8,412 nucleotides of DNA, from assembly GCA_008975185.1 (NCBI GenBank), contig BFAU01000147.1:1-8412 (forward strand), in the 5' to 3' direction. This stretch comes from a bacterium MnTg04 (GTDB taxonomy: Bacteria > Pseudomonadota > Gammaproteobacteria > Steroidobacterales > MnTg04). Shown piece after piece: positions 1 to 5,315 of this stretch. The first letter of the stretch is position 1. Each line of letters opens with the position of its first letter. A program made the position numbers and the translations under genes. The notes under the pieces are model-generated. The model was not told the DNA's origin. It made no database searches and was given only the letters and a program-made list of their open reading frames with translations.

Positions 1-896
1 CTGCGATCGGCGGGCCGGTCCGGGCAAGCCCCGATCTTGCCGGGATACATTTTACCGGCAGCACGCCGACCTTCAGGCATTTATGGCGTACGGTCGGGGA
101 GAACATCGAGCGCTATCACAGTTATCCGCGGCTGGTTGGAGAGACCGGCGGCAAGGATTTCGTATTCGCCCATCCCAGCGCCCACGTGCAATCGCTGGTG
201 ACCGCGCTGGTGCGCGGCGCCTTTGAGTACCAGGGCCAGAAATGCTCGGCGGCGAGCCGGGCGTTCATACCGGCCAGCCTCTGGGACGAAGTCATGGCTG
301 GCATGCTGGAGCAGATGAGCCGGATCAAGATGGGATCGCCGCTGGAGTTCAGTAATTTCGTGTGTGCGGTTATCGACCAAAAAGCATACGACAAGATCGG
401 CGGCTACATTGACCATGTAAAAAACAGCGATGATCACCGGATACTGGCCGGCGGCGAATGCGATGACAGCCAGGGCTATTTCATCAGCCCAACCCTGGTC
501 GAAGCCGACAGCCCGCAGTCCAGGCTGATGTGCGAGGAAATCTTTGGGCCGATCCTGACCGTGTATCGTTATCCGGACCAGCGCATGGATGAAACGCTTG
601 CAGAAGTGGAGAAAGCGAGCCCATACGCACTGACCGGCGCGATTTTTTGTCGCGACCGCGCCGAGATAACGCGAATGAGCATGGCGCTGCGCTCCGCCGC
701 CGGTAATTTCTATATCAACGACAAACCGACCGGCGCCGTGGTCGGCCAGCAGCCATTCGGCGGCGGCCGCGCCAGCGGAACCAACGACAAGGCCGGCAGC
801 ATCTATAACCTGGTGCGCTGGATGTCGCCGCGCGTCATCAAGGAAACTTTCGCCCCGCCGCAGGATTTTCCCTATCCGCACATGGGTGAGGACTAA
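1..896 (+). CDS. pruA: 1-pyrroline-5-carboxylate (L-glutamate gamma-semialdehyde) dehydrogenase, 3' part
   Basis: This enzyme oxidises L-glutamate gamma-semialdehyde to glutamate with NAD+, the second step of proline catabolism in the cytoplasm. The gene is cut by the left edge; the first complete codon is at 3, and 297 residues are visible before the TAA. The aldehyde dehydrogenase core is plain. HFTGST lies near fragment residues 17-22. The general-base Glu is in GETGGKD (Glu 47), and the nucleophile Cys is in GQKCSA (Cys 81). EEIFGP is in the middle, and NFYINDK, VGQQPFGG and ASGTNDK come near the end. The wording of these blocks and the VIKET C-terminal tail resemble the ALDH4A1-type monofunctional enzyme more than the PutA-fused domain. 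Family members run to about 540-560 residues, so roughly the N-terminal half lies outside. A GTG at 186 is internal, not the start. No proline dehydrogenase gene is visible in the window. Confidence 0.95.
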   Translation, partial: AIGGPVRASPDLAGIHFTGSTPTFRHLWRTVGENIERYHSYPRLVGETGGKDFVFAHPSAHVQSLVTALVRGAFEYQGQKCSAASRAFIPASLWDEVMAGMLEQMSRIKMGSPLEFSNFVCAVIDQKAYDKIGGYIDHVKNSDDHRILAGGECDDSQGYFISPTLVEADSPQSRLMCEEIFGPILTVYRYPDQRMDETLAEVEKASPYALTGAIFCRDRAEITRMSMALRSAAGNFYINDKPTGAVVGQQPFGGGRASGTNDKAGSIYNLVRWMSPRVIKETFAPPQDFPYPHMGED

Positions 897-923
897 AACC
901 CGGCCCGGGCCCGTGCCGGGTTT
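896..923 (+). terminator. Probable terminator hairpin overlapping the pruA stop codon
   Basis: A perfect 9-bp inverted repeat, AAACCCGGC at 896-904 and GCCGGGTTT at 915-923, encloses a 10-nt loop that contains the smaller palindrome CGGGCCCG. Its left arm begins at the last base of the TAA. The T run after the stem is short (TTT, then CGGTATT), so it fits a GC-rich terminator or an mRNA-end-stabilising hairpin better than a textbook intrinsic terminator. The rest of the gap up to 1114 contains no convincing gene. Confidence 0.5.
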
Positions 924-1073
924 CGGTATTGGCGTTAACTTGCCGATGACGATGCCGGCGCTGAATTTTGTCGCCACGCCGGCGGCCGTCGTCGGCGAAC
1001 CTCGCTTTGAAAAGAGCGACTGAAGAAGGAAACGCCGGTTGGGCGCGGCGGCGACGAATCGGCTTGAACCCGC

Positions 1074-1079
1074 TATGAT
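1074..1079 (+). promoter_or_regulatory. Candidate -10 box (TATGAT) for the M49 lipoprotein gene
   Basis: TATGAT matches the sigma-70 -10 consensus at 5 of 6 positions. It lies 35 nt before the ATG, which would give a leader of roughly 30 nt. No good -35 hexamer is found 16-18 bp upstream (GCGACG lies there). TTGAAC at 1064-1069 is too close to serve. The call is therefore tentative. Confidence 0.3.
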
Positions 1080-1114
1080 ATTGAGCCTGCGCCCACGGAC
1101 CATACGAGGCAATC

Positions 1115-2824
1115 ATGAGCAAGGGGTTTTTCCGGGCCGGCGTTACCGGGCTGGTCGCCGTCCTGGCGTTGACCGCCTGTGGTCAATCCGGCGACCAACA
1201 GGACCCGCCGCTGCAAGGCGCAACCGAACCGACCGGGGACAATGCCCGGCCTGGCCAGGACAGCCGGAAAAACTGGCTGGAAAAGCGCAAGGGGATCTAC
1301 GCGCCGTTTACGCTGACGGCCGACCTCTCTGGCCTCAGCGACCGGCAAAAACGAATGCTGGTCAAGCTGATCCAGGCATCGGAGATCATGGACGGGGTGT
1401 ATTGGGATCAGGCGCTGGGTGCGAAGGAACCCTTCTTGTCTGCGATCGTTGACCCGGACGCGCGCAAGTTCGCCGAATTGAACTATGGACCCTGGGACCG
1501 GCTGGCCAACGAAGCGCCATTCATCGAGGGGTATACCGCAAAACCGCCGGGCGCAAATCTTTACCCGGCAGACATGACGGCAGAGGAATTTGAAGCAACT
1601 GAGCTGCCTGGAAAAGACAGCCTCTATACGCTGCTCAGAAGAGACCCGCAGGGCGAACTCTACGTTGTGCCGTACAGCGCAGCCTACGCGGAACAATTAA
1701 CGGCGGCGGCAGCGCTGCTGCGTGAAGCCGCCGCGCTGGCCGTTGACAGCCAGTTTTCCGAATACCTGACTGCCCGTGCAGCGGCGTTCCTCAGCAATGA
1801 CTACTACGCCAGCGACATGTTGTGGATGGATATGAAAAACAACGCCATAGATGTTGTCATAGGGCCGATCGAGACCTACGAGGATCGTCTGTTTGGTTAC
1901 AAGGCAGCCTTCGAATCCTACGTGCTGTTGAAAGACCTGTCCTGGTCCAGGCGGTTGAGCCGCTATGTCGGTTTTCTGCCGCAATTGCAACGCGATCTGC
2001 CGGTGGCGGACGAATACAAGGTCGAGACTCCCGGAACCGATTCGGACCTGAATGCCTATGATGTCCTGTATTACGCGGGGCGCAGTAATGCCGGTTCGAA
2101 GACGATCGCGATCAATCTGCCGAATGACGAGCGCGTGCAACTGGCGAAAGGTACCCGGCGTTTGCAACTGAAAAACGCGATGCAGGCGAAGTTCGACAAA
2201 ATCATGCTGCCGATTGCGGGCGAACTGATCGTCGAGGAGCAGAGGACTCATGTGACCTTTGCTGCATTTTTTGCCAATACCATGTTTCATGAAGTGGCGC
2301 ATGGGCTGGGCATAAAGAACACCATCGATCAGCGAGGCACGGTTCGTATCGCCCTCAAAGAGCTTGCCTCTGCCATGGAAGAAGGCAAGGCCGATGTACT
2401 GGGGGTTTATATGATTACCAGCCTGCACCAGCAGGGGGAACTGGACGGCGGTGCGTTGATGGATTACTACGTGACTTTTCTCGCCGGCATATTCCGTTCG
2501 GTCCGCTTTGGCGCGTCGAGCGCCCATGGTAAAGCGAACATGGTGCGCTTCAATTTTTTCCACGATATGGGAGCGTTCAGCCGCGACCCGGGCAGCGGTC
2601 AGTACCGGGTTGATTTCGAGCGTATGCAAGAAAGCATAGCGGCGTTGTCGGCGCTTATTCTGACTCTCCAGGGCGATGGCGATTACGCCGGCGCCAGCCG
2701 GTTGCTGGCGGACAAGGGGAATATCGGCGAGGAATTGCAGGCAGATCTCGACCGTCTGGCGGCGGCCGGGATTCCGGTCGATATTGATTTCGTCCAGGGC
2801 ATCGAATTCCTGGGGCTGGACTGA
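1115..2824 (+). CDS. M49-family (dipeptidyl-peptidase III-like) zinc metallopeptidase, lipoprotein
   Basis: This is a predicted outer-membrane or periplasmic lipoprotein with a zinc peptidase domain; DPP III-type enzymes remove dipeptides from short peptides. The N-terminus has a hydrophobic signal ending in the lipobox LTAC, with Cys22 as the likely lipidated residue and Gly at +2. The zinc site is HEVAH at residues 392-396 (two His ligands and the catalytic Glu393), followed about 30 residues later by EEGKAD (422-427), where Glu423 matches the third zinc ligand of the M49 EE(C/S)xAD motif. Eukaryotic DPP III has the six-residue HELLGH; this protein has the shorter HEXXH form seen in some bacterial M49 members. 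At 569 residues it is shorter than human DPP III (737). The ATG follows a GAGG ribosome binding site with 5-nt spacing. The L,D-transpeptidase gene starts 8 nt after its stop, so the two are probably co-transcribed. The family is confident; the substrate is unknown. Confidence 0.85.
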   Translation: MSKGFFRAGVTGLVAVLALTACGQSGDQQDPPLQGATEPTGDNARPGQDSRKNWLEKRKGIYAPFTLTADLSGLSDRQKRMLVKLIQASEIMDGVYWDQALGAKEPFLSAIVDPDARKFAELNYGPWDRLANEAPFIEGYTAKPPGANLYPADMTAEEFEATELPGKDSLYTLLRRDPQGELYVVPYSAAYAEQLTAAAALLREAAALAVDSQFSEYLTARAAAFLSNDYYASDMLWMDMKNNAIDVVIGPIETYEDRLFGYKAAFESYVLLKDLSWSRRLSRYVGFLPQLQRDLPVADEYKVETPGTDSDLNAYDVLYYAGRSNAGSKTIAINLPNDERVQLAKGTRRLQLKNAMQAKFDKIMLPIAGELIVEEQRTHVTFAAFFANTMFHEVAHGLGIKNTIDQRGTVRIALKELASAMEEGKADVLGVYMITSLHQQGELDGGALMDYYVTFLAGIFRSVRFGASSAHGKANMVRFNFFHDMGAFSRDPGSGQYRVDFERMQESIAALSALILTLQGDGDYAGASRLLADKGNIGEELQADLDRLAAAGIPVDIDFVQGIEFLGLD

Positions 2825-2832
2825 GCAGACTC

Positions 2833-3366
2833 ATGCGAGCCGCGGCCGGCAACCAGCGTATATGGCATGGCGGCAGGTTGGTCTTGCCGTTGCTGCTTTT
2901 GTTCTCGGTCGCTGCGACCGCGAACGCAGCAGAAAGCGACTGGATGGCCGACAAGGTGCTGGTTCTGAAGGCGCAGCGAAAACTGTTCCTGATCAAAGAC
3001 GATCGCATTCTGAAAGCGATCGATATTCGTCTCGGCCTGGTCCCCGAAGGGGAAAAGGAAGCCGAAGGGGATTTCCGCACGCCGGAGGGTTCGTATTTGC
3101 TCGATCGCCGGAATCTGGACAGCGACTACTTTTTGTCCATCCACATCAGTTATCCCAATTCGCTGGACCTGTCGGCAGCGCGTGGGGCGGGGCTATCGCC
3201 CGGCGGAAACATCATGATTCATGGCCGGCCCAACGAATTGCAACATGAACGCGAGTATTATTCCGCTTGGGACTGGACCGATGGCTGCATCTCGGTAGCC
3301 AACACCGACATGGTGGATATCTGGATGATGACCGGCGTCGATACGCCGATCGAAATTCTGCCCTGA
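2833..3366 (+). CDS. Exported L,D-transpeptidase (YkuD) domain protein, YafK-like
   Basis: This is a periplasmic cell-wall enzyme of the YkuD fold, which attacks peptide bonds at meso-diaminopimelate with a catalytic Cys. A signal peptide (hydrophobic run at about 16-28) ends in ANA, with cleavage likely after Ala32. The domain begins at about residue 40. The active site is IMIHG with His130, then TDGCIS with the nucleophile Cys152; the 17-residue spacing between HG and T fits the family. The surrounding DWTDGCI...N..M..IW resembles the YafK/ErfK branch rather than the SHGC form of classical transpeptidases. E. coli YafK (DpaA/LdtF) works as an amidase releasing Braun lipoprotein from peptidoglycan, so hydrolysis instead of cross-linking is possible here (inference). 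At 177 residues it is short but complete. The start is 8 nt after the M49 stop with only a weak ribosome binding site, which suggests translational coupling. Confidence 0.88.
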   Translation: MRAAAGNQRIWHGGRLVLPLLLLFSVAATANAAESDWMADKVLVLKAQRKLFLIKDDRILKAIDIRLGLVPEGEKEAEGDFRTPEGSYLLDRRNLDSDYFLSIHISYPNSLDLSAARGAGLSPGGNIMIHGRPNELQHEREYYSAWDWTDGCISVANTDMVDIWMMTGVDTPIEILP

Positions 3367-3371
3367 CCCGT

Positions 3372-3404
3372 ACCGCCTGTGGTTTCCGCCCGGCTGGCGG
3401 CGGT
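3372..3404 (+). terminator. Possible terminator after the L,D-transpeptidase gene
   Basis: Two alternative GC-rich stems begin 6 nt after the stop codon. CCGCC (3386-3390) pairs with GGCGG (3396-3400) across a 5-nt loop, and ACCGCC (3372-3377) pairs with GGCGGT (3399-3404). CATTTTCCTCGTTTCC follows, T-rich but interrupted. It could end the M49/L,D-transpeptidase transcript, but it lacks a clean T run. Confidence 0.35.
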
Positions 3405-3432
3405 CATTTTCCTCGTTTCCGGACTATCATAC

Positions 3433-3470
3433 AAGCCATGGCTTTTTCAATAAACCGTTGAAAATCAACG
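3433..3470. repeat. Cluster of overlapping inverted repeats in an intergenic region
   Basis: Three perfect symmetric elements lie within 38 bp. AAGCCATGGCTT (3433-3444) is a 12-bp palindrome running into TTT. TTTTCAA (3444-3450) and TTGAAAA (3458-3464) are 7-bp arms around a 7-nt spacer. CGTTGA (3456-3461) and TCAACG (3465-3470) are 6-bp arms around AAA. The last two are mutually exclusive if formed as RNA. They may be a terminator hairpin for the upstream operon or an operator for the 74-aa gene starting at 3562. No protein is assigned. The remainder of 3367-3561 shows no further gene. Confidence 0.5.
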
Positions 3471-3561
3471 AGTTCAGTTGACGCTGATTGTGAACCAGTT
3501 CCTGTTTTGCGACCGGTGCGCCAATTACTGTAAGAGCCAGGGATTTACCAGGATGGTAGGT

Positions 3562-3786
3562 ATGGCTCAGCACGACAGGAATCGCGACAGGAAACGGCCA
3601 CCGGCAGTCAGCAGGCCCGCAAGGGCCGACGACGACGGCTGGGCTGCGTATCGCAACTGGCTGGGTCAGGTCGCCGGAACGCGTGGGCGTCGCGTGATGG
3701 CCGACAGTTCGATTTACACCTTGCAAGGATACAAAGACTGGGCCTACCGGGTGCGCAAGGATTGGGATCCGGATTCGACCGGCTAA
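3562..3786 (+). CDS. Small protein of unknown function (74 aa), convergent with parA-like gene
   Basis: I do not recognise a family. The protein starts with a charged, Arg-rich, probably disordered segment (residues 1-25). A compact C-terminal half rich in aromatics follows, with WAAYRNWLG near 27-35 and SSIYTLQGYKDWAYRVR near 50-66; that pattern suggests a small folded, possibly nucleic-acid-binding, domain. High third-position GC matches the neighbouring genes and argues that it is real. ATG at 3562 is chosen because AGGA (3550-3553) lies 8 nt upstream. A start at ATG 3553 (two residues of sequence earlier) or TTG 3478 is also open, but the latter has no ribosome binding site and covers inverted repeats. 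Its stop is 11 nt from the stop of the opposing ParA-like gene, with no terminator between. A functional link to that ATPase is conceivable but unproven. Confidence 0.6.
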   Translation: MAQHDRNRDRKRPPAVSRPARADDDGWAAYRNWLGQVAGTRGRRVMADSSIYTLQGYKDWAYRVRKDWDPDSTG

Positions 3787-3797
3787 CCAGCAAGACG

Positions 3798-4478
3798 TCA
3801 CACCACACCCACCGATGGCAGCGCGCTCGCCGGTCTGCTTTTTTCCCAGCTAAGTATCGACTTCCATTGTTCCAGGTCTTTGCGAACATTGTGCGGTTTC
3901 ATTTCGTGAATTCCGATGCCTTGTTCGGCACAGCGAACATAGGCCTGCGAATCTCGCAATACGCCGACGATAGGAATCCGCAAATTCCTTAGAAATCGCA
4001 TCAGCGCCTGGTAAATCAAGGTATTGCTTTTCACCCGGTTGGCCAGCACGCCAATGCGGCCGTCGCTGCGCCTGATGCGCGCGATCAGCAACAGGTTTGA
4101 AATCAGGGCGGTTGCCGCATGGATATCGATATCCGATGGCAGCACGGGGATCAGGATTGCCTGTGCGCCGCGGGTAATATCCGGTAGCGCCTGCGGATCG
4201 ATCGCCGCCGGCGTGTCGACAACGACTCGTTGGGATTGCGGAGGTACGCGCATTTGCCAGCTCCGCGTAACCCGCATTTGATTTTCGTAGGCCGCTACAC
4301 CGTGAATGACTGGAAGATCGGCAAAGCGTTTGTCGAGCCAGTGCATGCTCGAGCCCTGCCGGTCCATATCCATCAGCGTCGGCTCCATGCCCTGGGTTGA
4401 AAAATAGGCCGCCAGATTGGTGGCAATCGTGGTTTTTCCGGACCCCCCTTTGGGATTCAGCACGACGATCTTTTTCAT
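3798..4478 (-). CDS. Orphan ParA/MinD-family ATPase
   Basis: This is a ParA-type P-loop ATPase; such proteins form ATP-dependent dimers on the nucleoid or membrane and position DNA, protein complexes or organelles. The deviant Walker A motif PKGGSGKTT is at residues 9-17, with the signature Lys10 and the P-loop Lys15. The switch I region LMDMDRQGSS (Asp39) and the switch II Asp88 in VVVDTPA are both intact, so it should bind and hydrolyse ATP. It lacks the N-terminal DNA-binding helix-turn-helix of large plasmid ParA proteins; 226 residues is the short-ParA size. No ParB gene and no parS-like TGTTTCACGTGAAACA site occur in the window, so it is an orphan here. Its partner may be an adapter encoded nearby (the 74-aa convergent ORF or the divergent small ORFs) or elsewhere. 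The ribosome binding site is weak. Chromosome or plasmid partitioning is not supported by the context. Confidence 0.9.
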   Translation of the reverse strand: MKKIVVLNPKGGSGKTTIATNLAAYFSTQGMEPTLMDMDRQGSSMHWLDKRFADLPVIHGVAAYENQMRVTRSWQMRVPPQSQRVVVDTPAAIDPQALPDITRGAQAILIPVLPSDIDIHAATALISNLLLIARIRRSDGRIGVLANRVKSNTLIYQALMRFLRNLRIPIVGVLRDSQAYVRCAEQGIGIHEMKPHNVRKDLEQWKSILSWEKSRPASALPSVGVV

Positions 4479-4561
4479 GGCCCGACCATACGCCAGATTC
4501 GAGTTAGGCGACAGCGATTCTCTGCATTATGTATAGACGAGGCTGATCGATCTTGATTCTT

Positions 4562-4604
4562 TGTGAACTGCAACACAGCGAATGCCGCTGCGCTTTTCTA
4601 AAGT
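4562..4604 (+). promoter_or_regulatory. Candidate class II CRP-dependent promoter upstream of the 56-aa ORF
   Basis: TGTGA (4562-4566), six bases, then ACACA (4573-4577) matches the CRP consensus TGTGA-N6-TCACA at 9 of 10 core positions. TAAAGT at 4599-4604 keeps the T1, A2, A4 and T6 of a -10 box. If it is one, transcription would start near 4611 and the CRP site would be centred at -41.5, the canonical class II position. The -35 region (CAGCGA) is poor, as expected for an activator-dependent promoter. The site also lies upstream of the divergent ParA-like gene, but no -10 box on that strand has matching spacing. Confidence 0.45.
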
Positions 4605-4640
4605 TGGCACCGGAAGCTGACAAATCGGAGCGAAACTGCA

Positions 4641-4811
4641 ATGACCAAGGAGTCCGAGAACCGGCGGGATCAACAGCCGTCGAAAATGGACAGGAATAGC
4701 TGGGTTGCCAATGCGATCGCGGCGGCGACTCGTGCGCTCGAACGCGAGCATGGCAAGGGTCGCAACGGACTGGGTGTAGTTGATAGCCCGGACCGATCGC
4801 GATTCGTCTGA
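4641..4811 (+). CDS. Possible small protein, 56 aa, unknown function
   Basis: This short ORF runs from ATG 4641 to TGA 4809-4811. The start has a GGAG motif at 4627-4630 (10-nt spacing, slightly long) and lies about 30 nt after the transcription start predicted from the upstream CRP-like promoter. The predicted protein is hydrophilic and basic, begins MTKESENRRDQQ and has an Ala-rich helical stretch (WVANAIAAATRALERE, about residues 21-36). No membrane segment, signal or known motif is visible. The longer antisense frames over this region have poor composition. Reality as a gene is uncertain; support is positional (promoter, ribosome binding site, codon use) only. Confidence 0.4.
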   Translation: MTKESENRRDQQPSKMDRNSWVANAIAAATRALEREHGKGRNGLGVVDSPDRSRFV

Positions 4812-4812
4812 A

Positions 4813-4857
4813 GGCCCGTGAATCGGCAGCGCTGAAAAGCCTGGATGACAACGGGCC
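4813..4857 (+). repeat. Inverted repeat ending at the ribosome binding site of the 47-aa gene
   Basis: GGCCCGT (4813-4819) and ACGGGCC (4851-4857) form a perfect 7-bp GC-rich inverted repeat around a 31-nt loop. It fills the gap between the stop of the 56-aa ORF and the start of the membrane protein, and the AAGGAG ribosome binding site begins at the very next base. As RNA it could influence translation of the membrane protein or mark a processing site. No T run follows, so it is not an obvious terminator. Confidence 0.4.
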
Positions 4858-4868
4858 AAGGAGCAGAC

Positions 4869-5012
4869 ATGGAAGTGCTTATTCAATGCCTGGATGAAAT
4901 CGAGGACCTGGTAGTCGGGTTCGCGCTATGGGCTGGTTCCTGGTCGAGGATGATGGCCGTCGGCGGCCTGGCGATCTACTTCGTGGGCGTGCTGTATCTT
5001 ATGTTTGCTTGA
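4869..5012 (+). CDS. Small single-span membrane protein, 47 aa
   Basis: The ORF runs from ATG 4869 to TGA 5010-5012 and is preceded by an excellent AAGGAG ribosome binding site (4858-4863) with 5-nt spacing, the best in this region. The N-terminal 15 residues are acidic (LDEIEDL). A hydrophobic stretch covers about residues 13-23, and a clear transmembrane segment covers about 28-46 (MMAVGGLAIYFVGVLYLMF), ending almost at the C-terminus. A Ser-Arg (SR) pair sits just before the helix. Third-position GC is high, as in real genes nearby. It belongs to no family I can name; small membrane proteins of this size often modulate larger membrane complexes, which is only a generality. Genes this short are commonly missed by automatic annotation. 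Confidence 0.6.
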   Translation: MEVLIQCLDEIEDLVVGFALWAGSWSRMMAVGGLAIYFVGVLYLMFA

Positions 5013-5029
5013 GACACGGTCGCGGCCGG

Positions 5030-5072
5030 TGTGATCTGCGTCACATATTGCGAATCCACAAGCAGATATTAT
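5030..5072 (+). promoter_or_regulatory. Candidate class II CRP-dependent promoter with a perfect core site
   Basis: TGTGA (5030-5034), TCTGCG, then TCACA (5041-5045) is a complete 10 of 10 match to the CRP core palindrome. TATTAT at 5067-5072 is a good -10 box. With a start at 5079, the CRP site is centred exactly at -41.5. The -35 window (CATATT) is poor, as in class II activation. The stretch between the site and about 5105 is AT-rich compared with its surroundings. The site begins 18 nt after the stop of the 47-aa gene and overlaps the GTG at 5031, which argues against that codon as the start of the next ORF. Some other CRP/FNR-family regulator with the same recognition sequence is possible. 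Confidence 0.55.
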
Positions 5073-5105
5073 GTAGCCAGGTTTGAAAATAAAACGGTAT
5101 GGATC

Positions 5106-5306
5106 GTGCGTAAACGGATCGACACAGGCAGGCACAGTTATCGCAGCGACCTGGTGGGCCAGGGATTCGCTGGCCCCGGCAAAAAAAAGCGACCGAAGGT
5201 CGATTCCGATGCGACGGAAAATGAGCCGGACGGAGAATCGGTGATAGACCAGATTTCGGGCGACCCCTACCTGGCGGATCTGATCAGGAAGCATCGGCAG
5301 GAATAA
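5106..5306 (+). CDS. Small charged protein of unknown function (66 aa, or up to 91 aa)
   Basis: The frame is open from the TGA at 5010-5012 to TAA at 5304-5306. The N-terminal half from GTG 5106 is basic and glycine-rich, with a GKKKRPK patch. The C-terminal half is acidic (DSDATENEPDGE) and ends in a probable amphipathic helix (YLADLIRKH). No known domain or membrane segment is seen. The start is uncertain: GTG 5106 is chosen because the sequence before it (5046-5105) has low third-position GC and contains the predicted promoter and transcription start. GTG 5031 would give 91 residues but lies inside the CRP-like palindrome. Neither has a good ribosome binding site. It converges on the SDR gene, whose stop lies 9 nt beyond. 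Whether it is translated is open. Confidence 0.45.
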   Translation: MRKRIDTGRHSYRSDLVGQGFAGPGKKKRPKVDSDATENEPDGESVIDQISGDPYLADLIRKHRQE

Positions 5307-5315
5307 GACTCGCGC

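Noticed and set aside
81..1112. A 343-codon open frame on the minus strand across the pruA fragment
   Set aside because: It is antisense to a gene with unmistakable aldehyde dehydrogenase motifs, has no ribosome binding site or recognisable domain, and is explained by GC-rich third positions.
1697..2629. A 310-codon minus-strand frame opposite the M49 gene
   Set aside because: It is the mirror of a well-supported coding frame; its translation is rich in His, Arg and Gln with no domain, typical of antisense shadow frames.
3798..4478. Plasmid or chromosome partition locus
   Set aside because: Only a ParA-type ATPase is present; there is no ParB gene, no parS-like site, no iterons and no replication gene.
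4527..4886. Minus-strand frames of 115-119 codons opposite the 56-aa ORF
   Set aside because: Composition (many His, Cys, Ser, Arg) is shadow-like, no ribosome binding site precedes them, and they run through the CRP-like site and the divergent promoter region.
4926..5294. A 122-codon minus-strand frame over the 47-aa and 66-aa ORFs
   Set aside because: The opposite strand has a strong ribosome binding site, a membrane helix and promoter signals; this frame has none.
4869..5306. The 47-aa membrane protein and the next ORF as one gene read through a TGA (selenocysteine or nonsense mutation)
   Set aside because: They share a frame, but the stretch after the TGA has low third-position GC and holds a complete promoter-like arrangement; there is no selenocysteine insertion hairpin evident. 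Two separate genes is the simpler reading.
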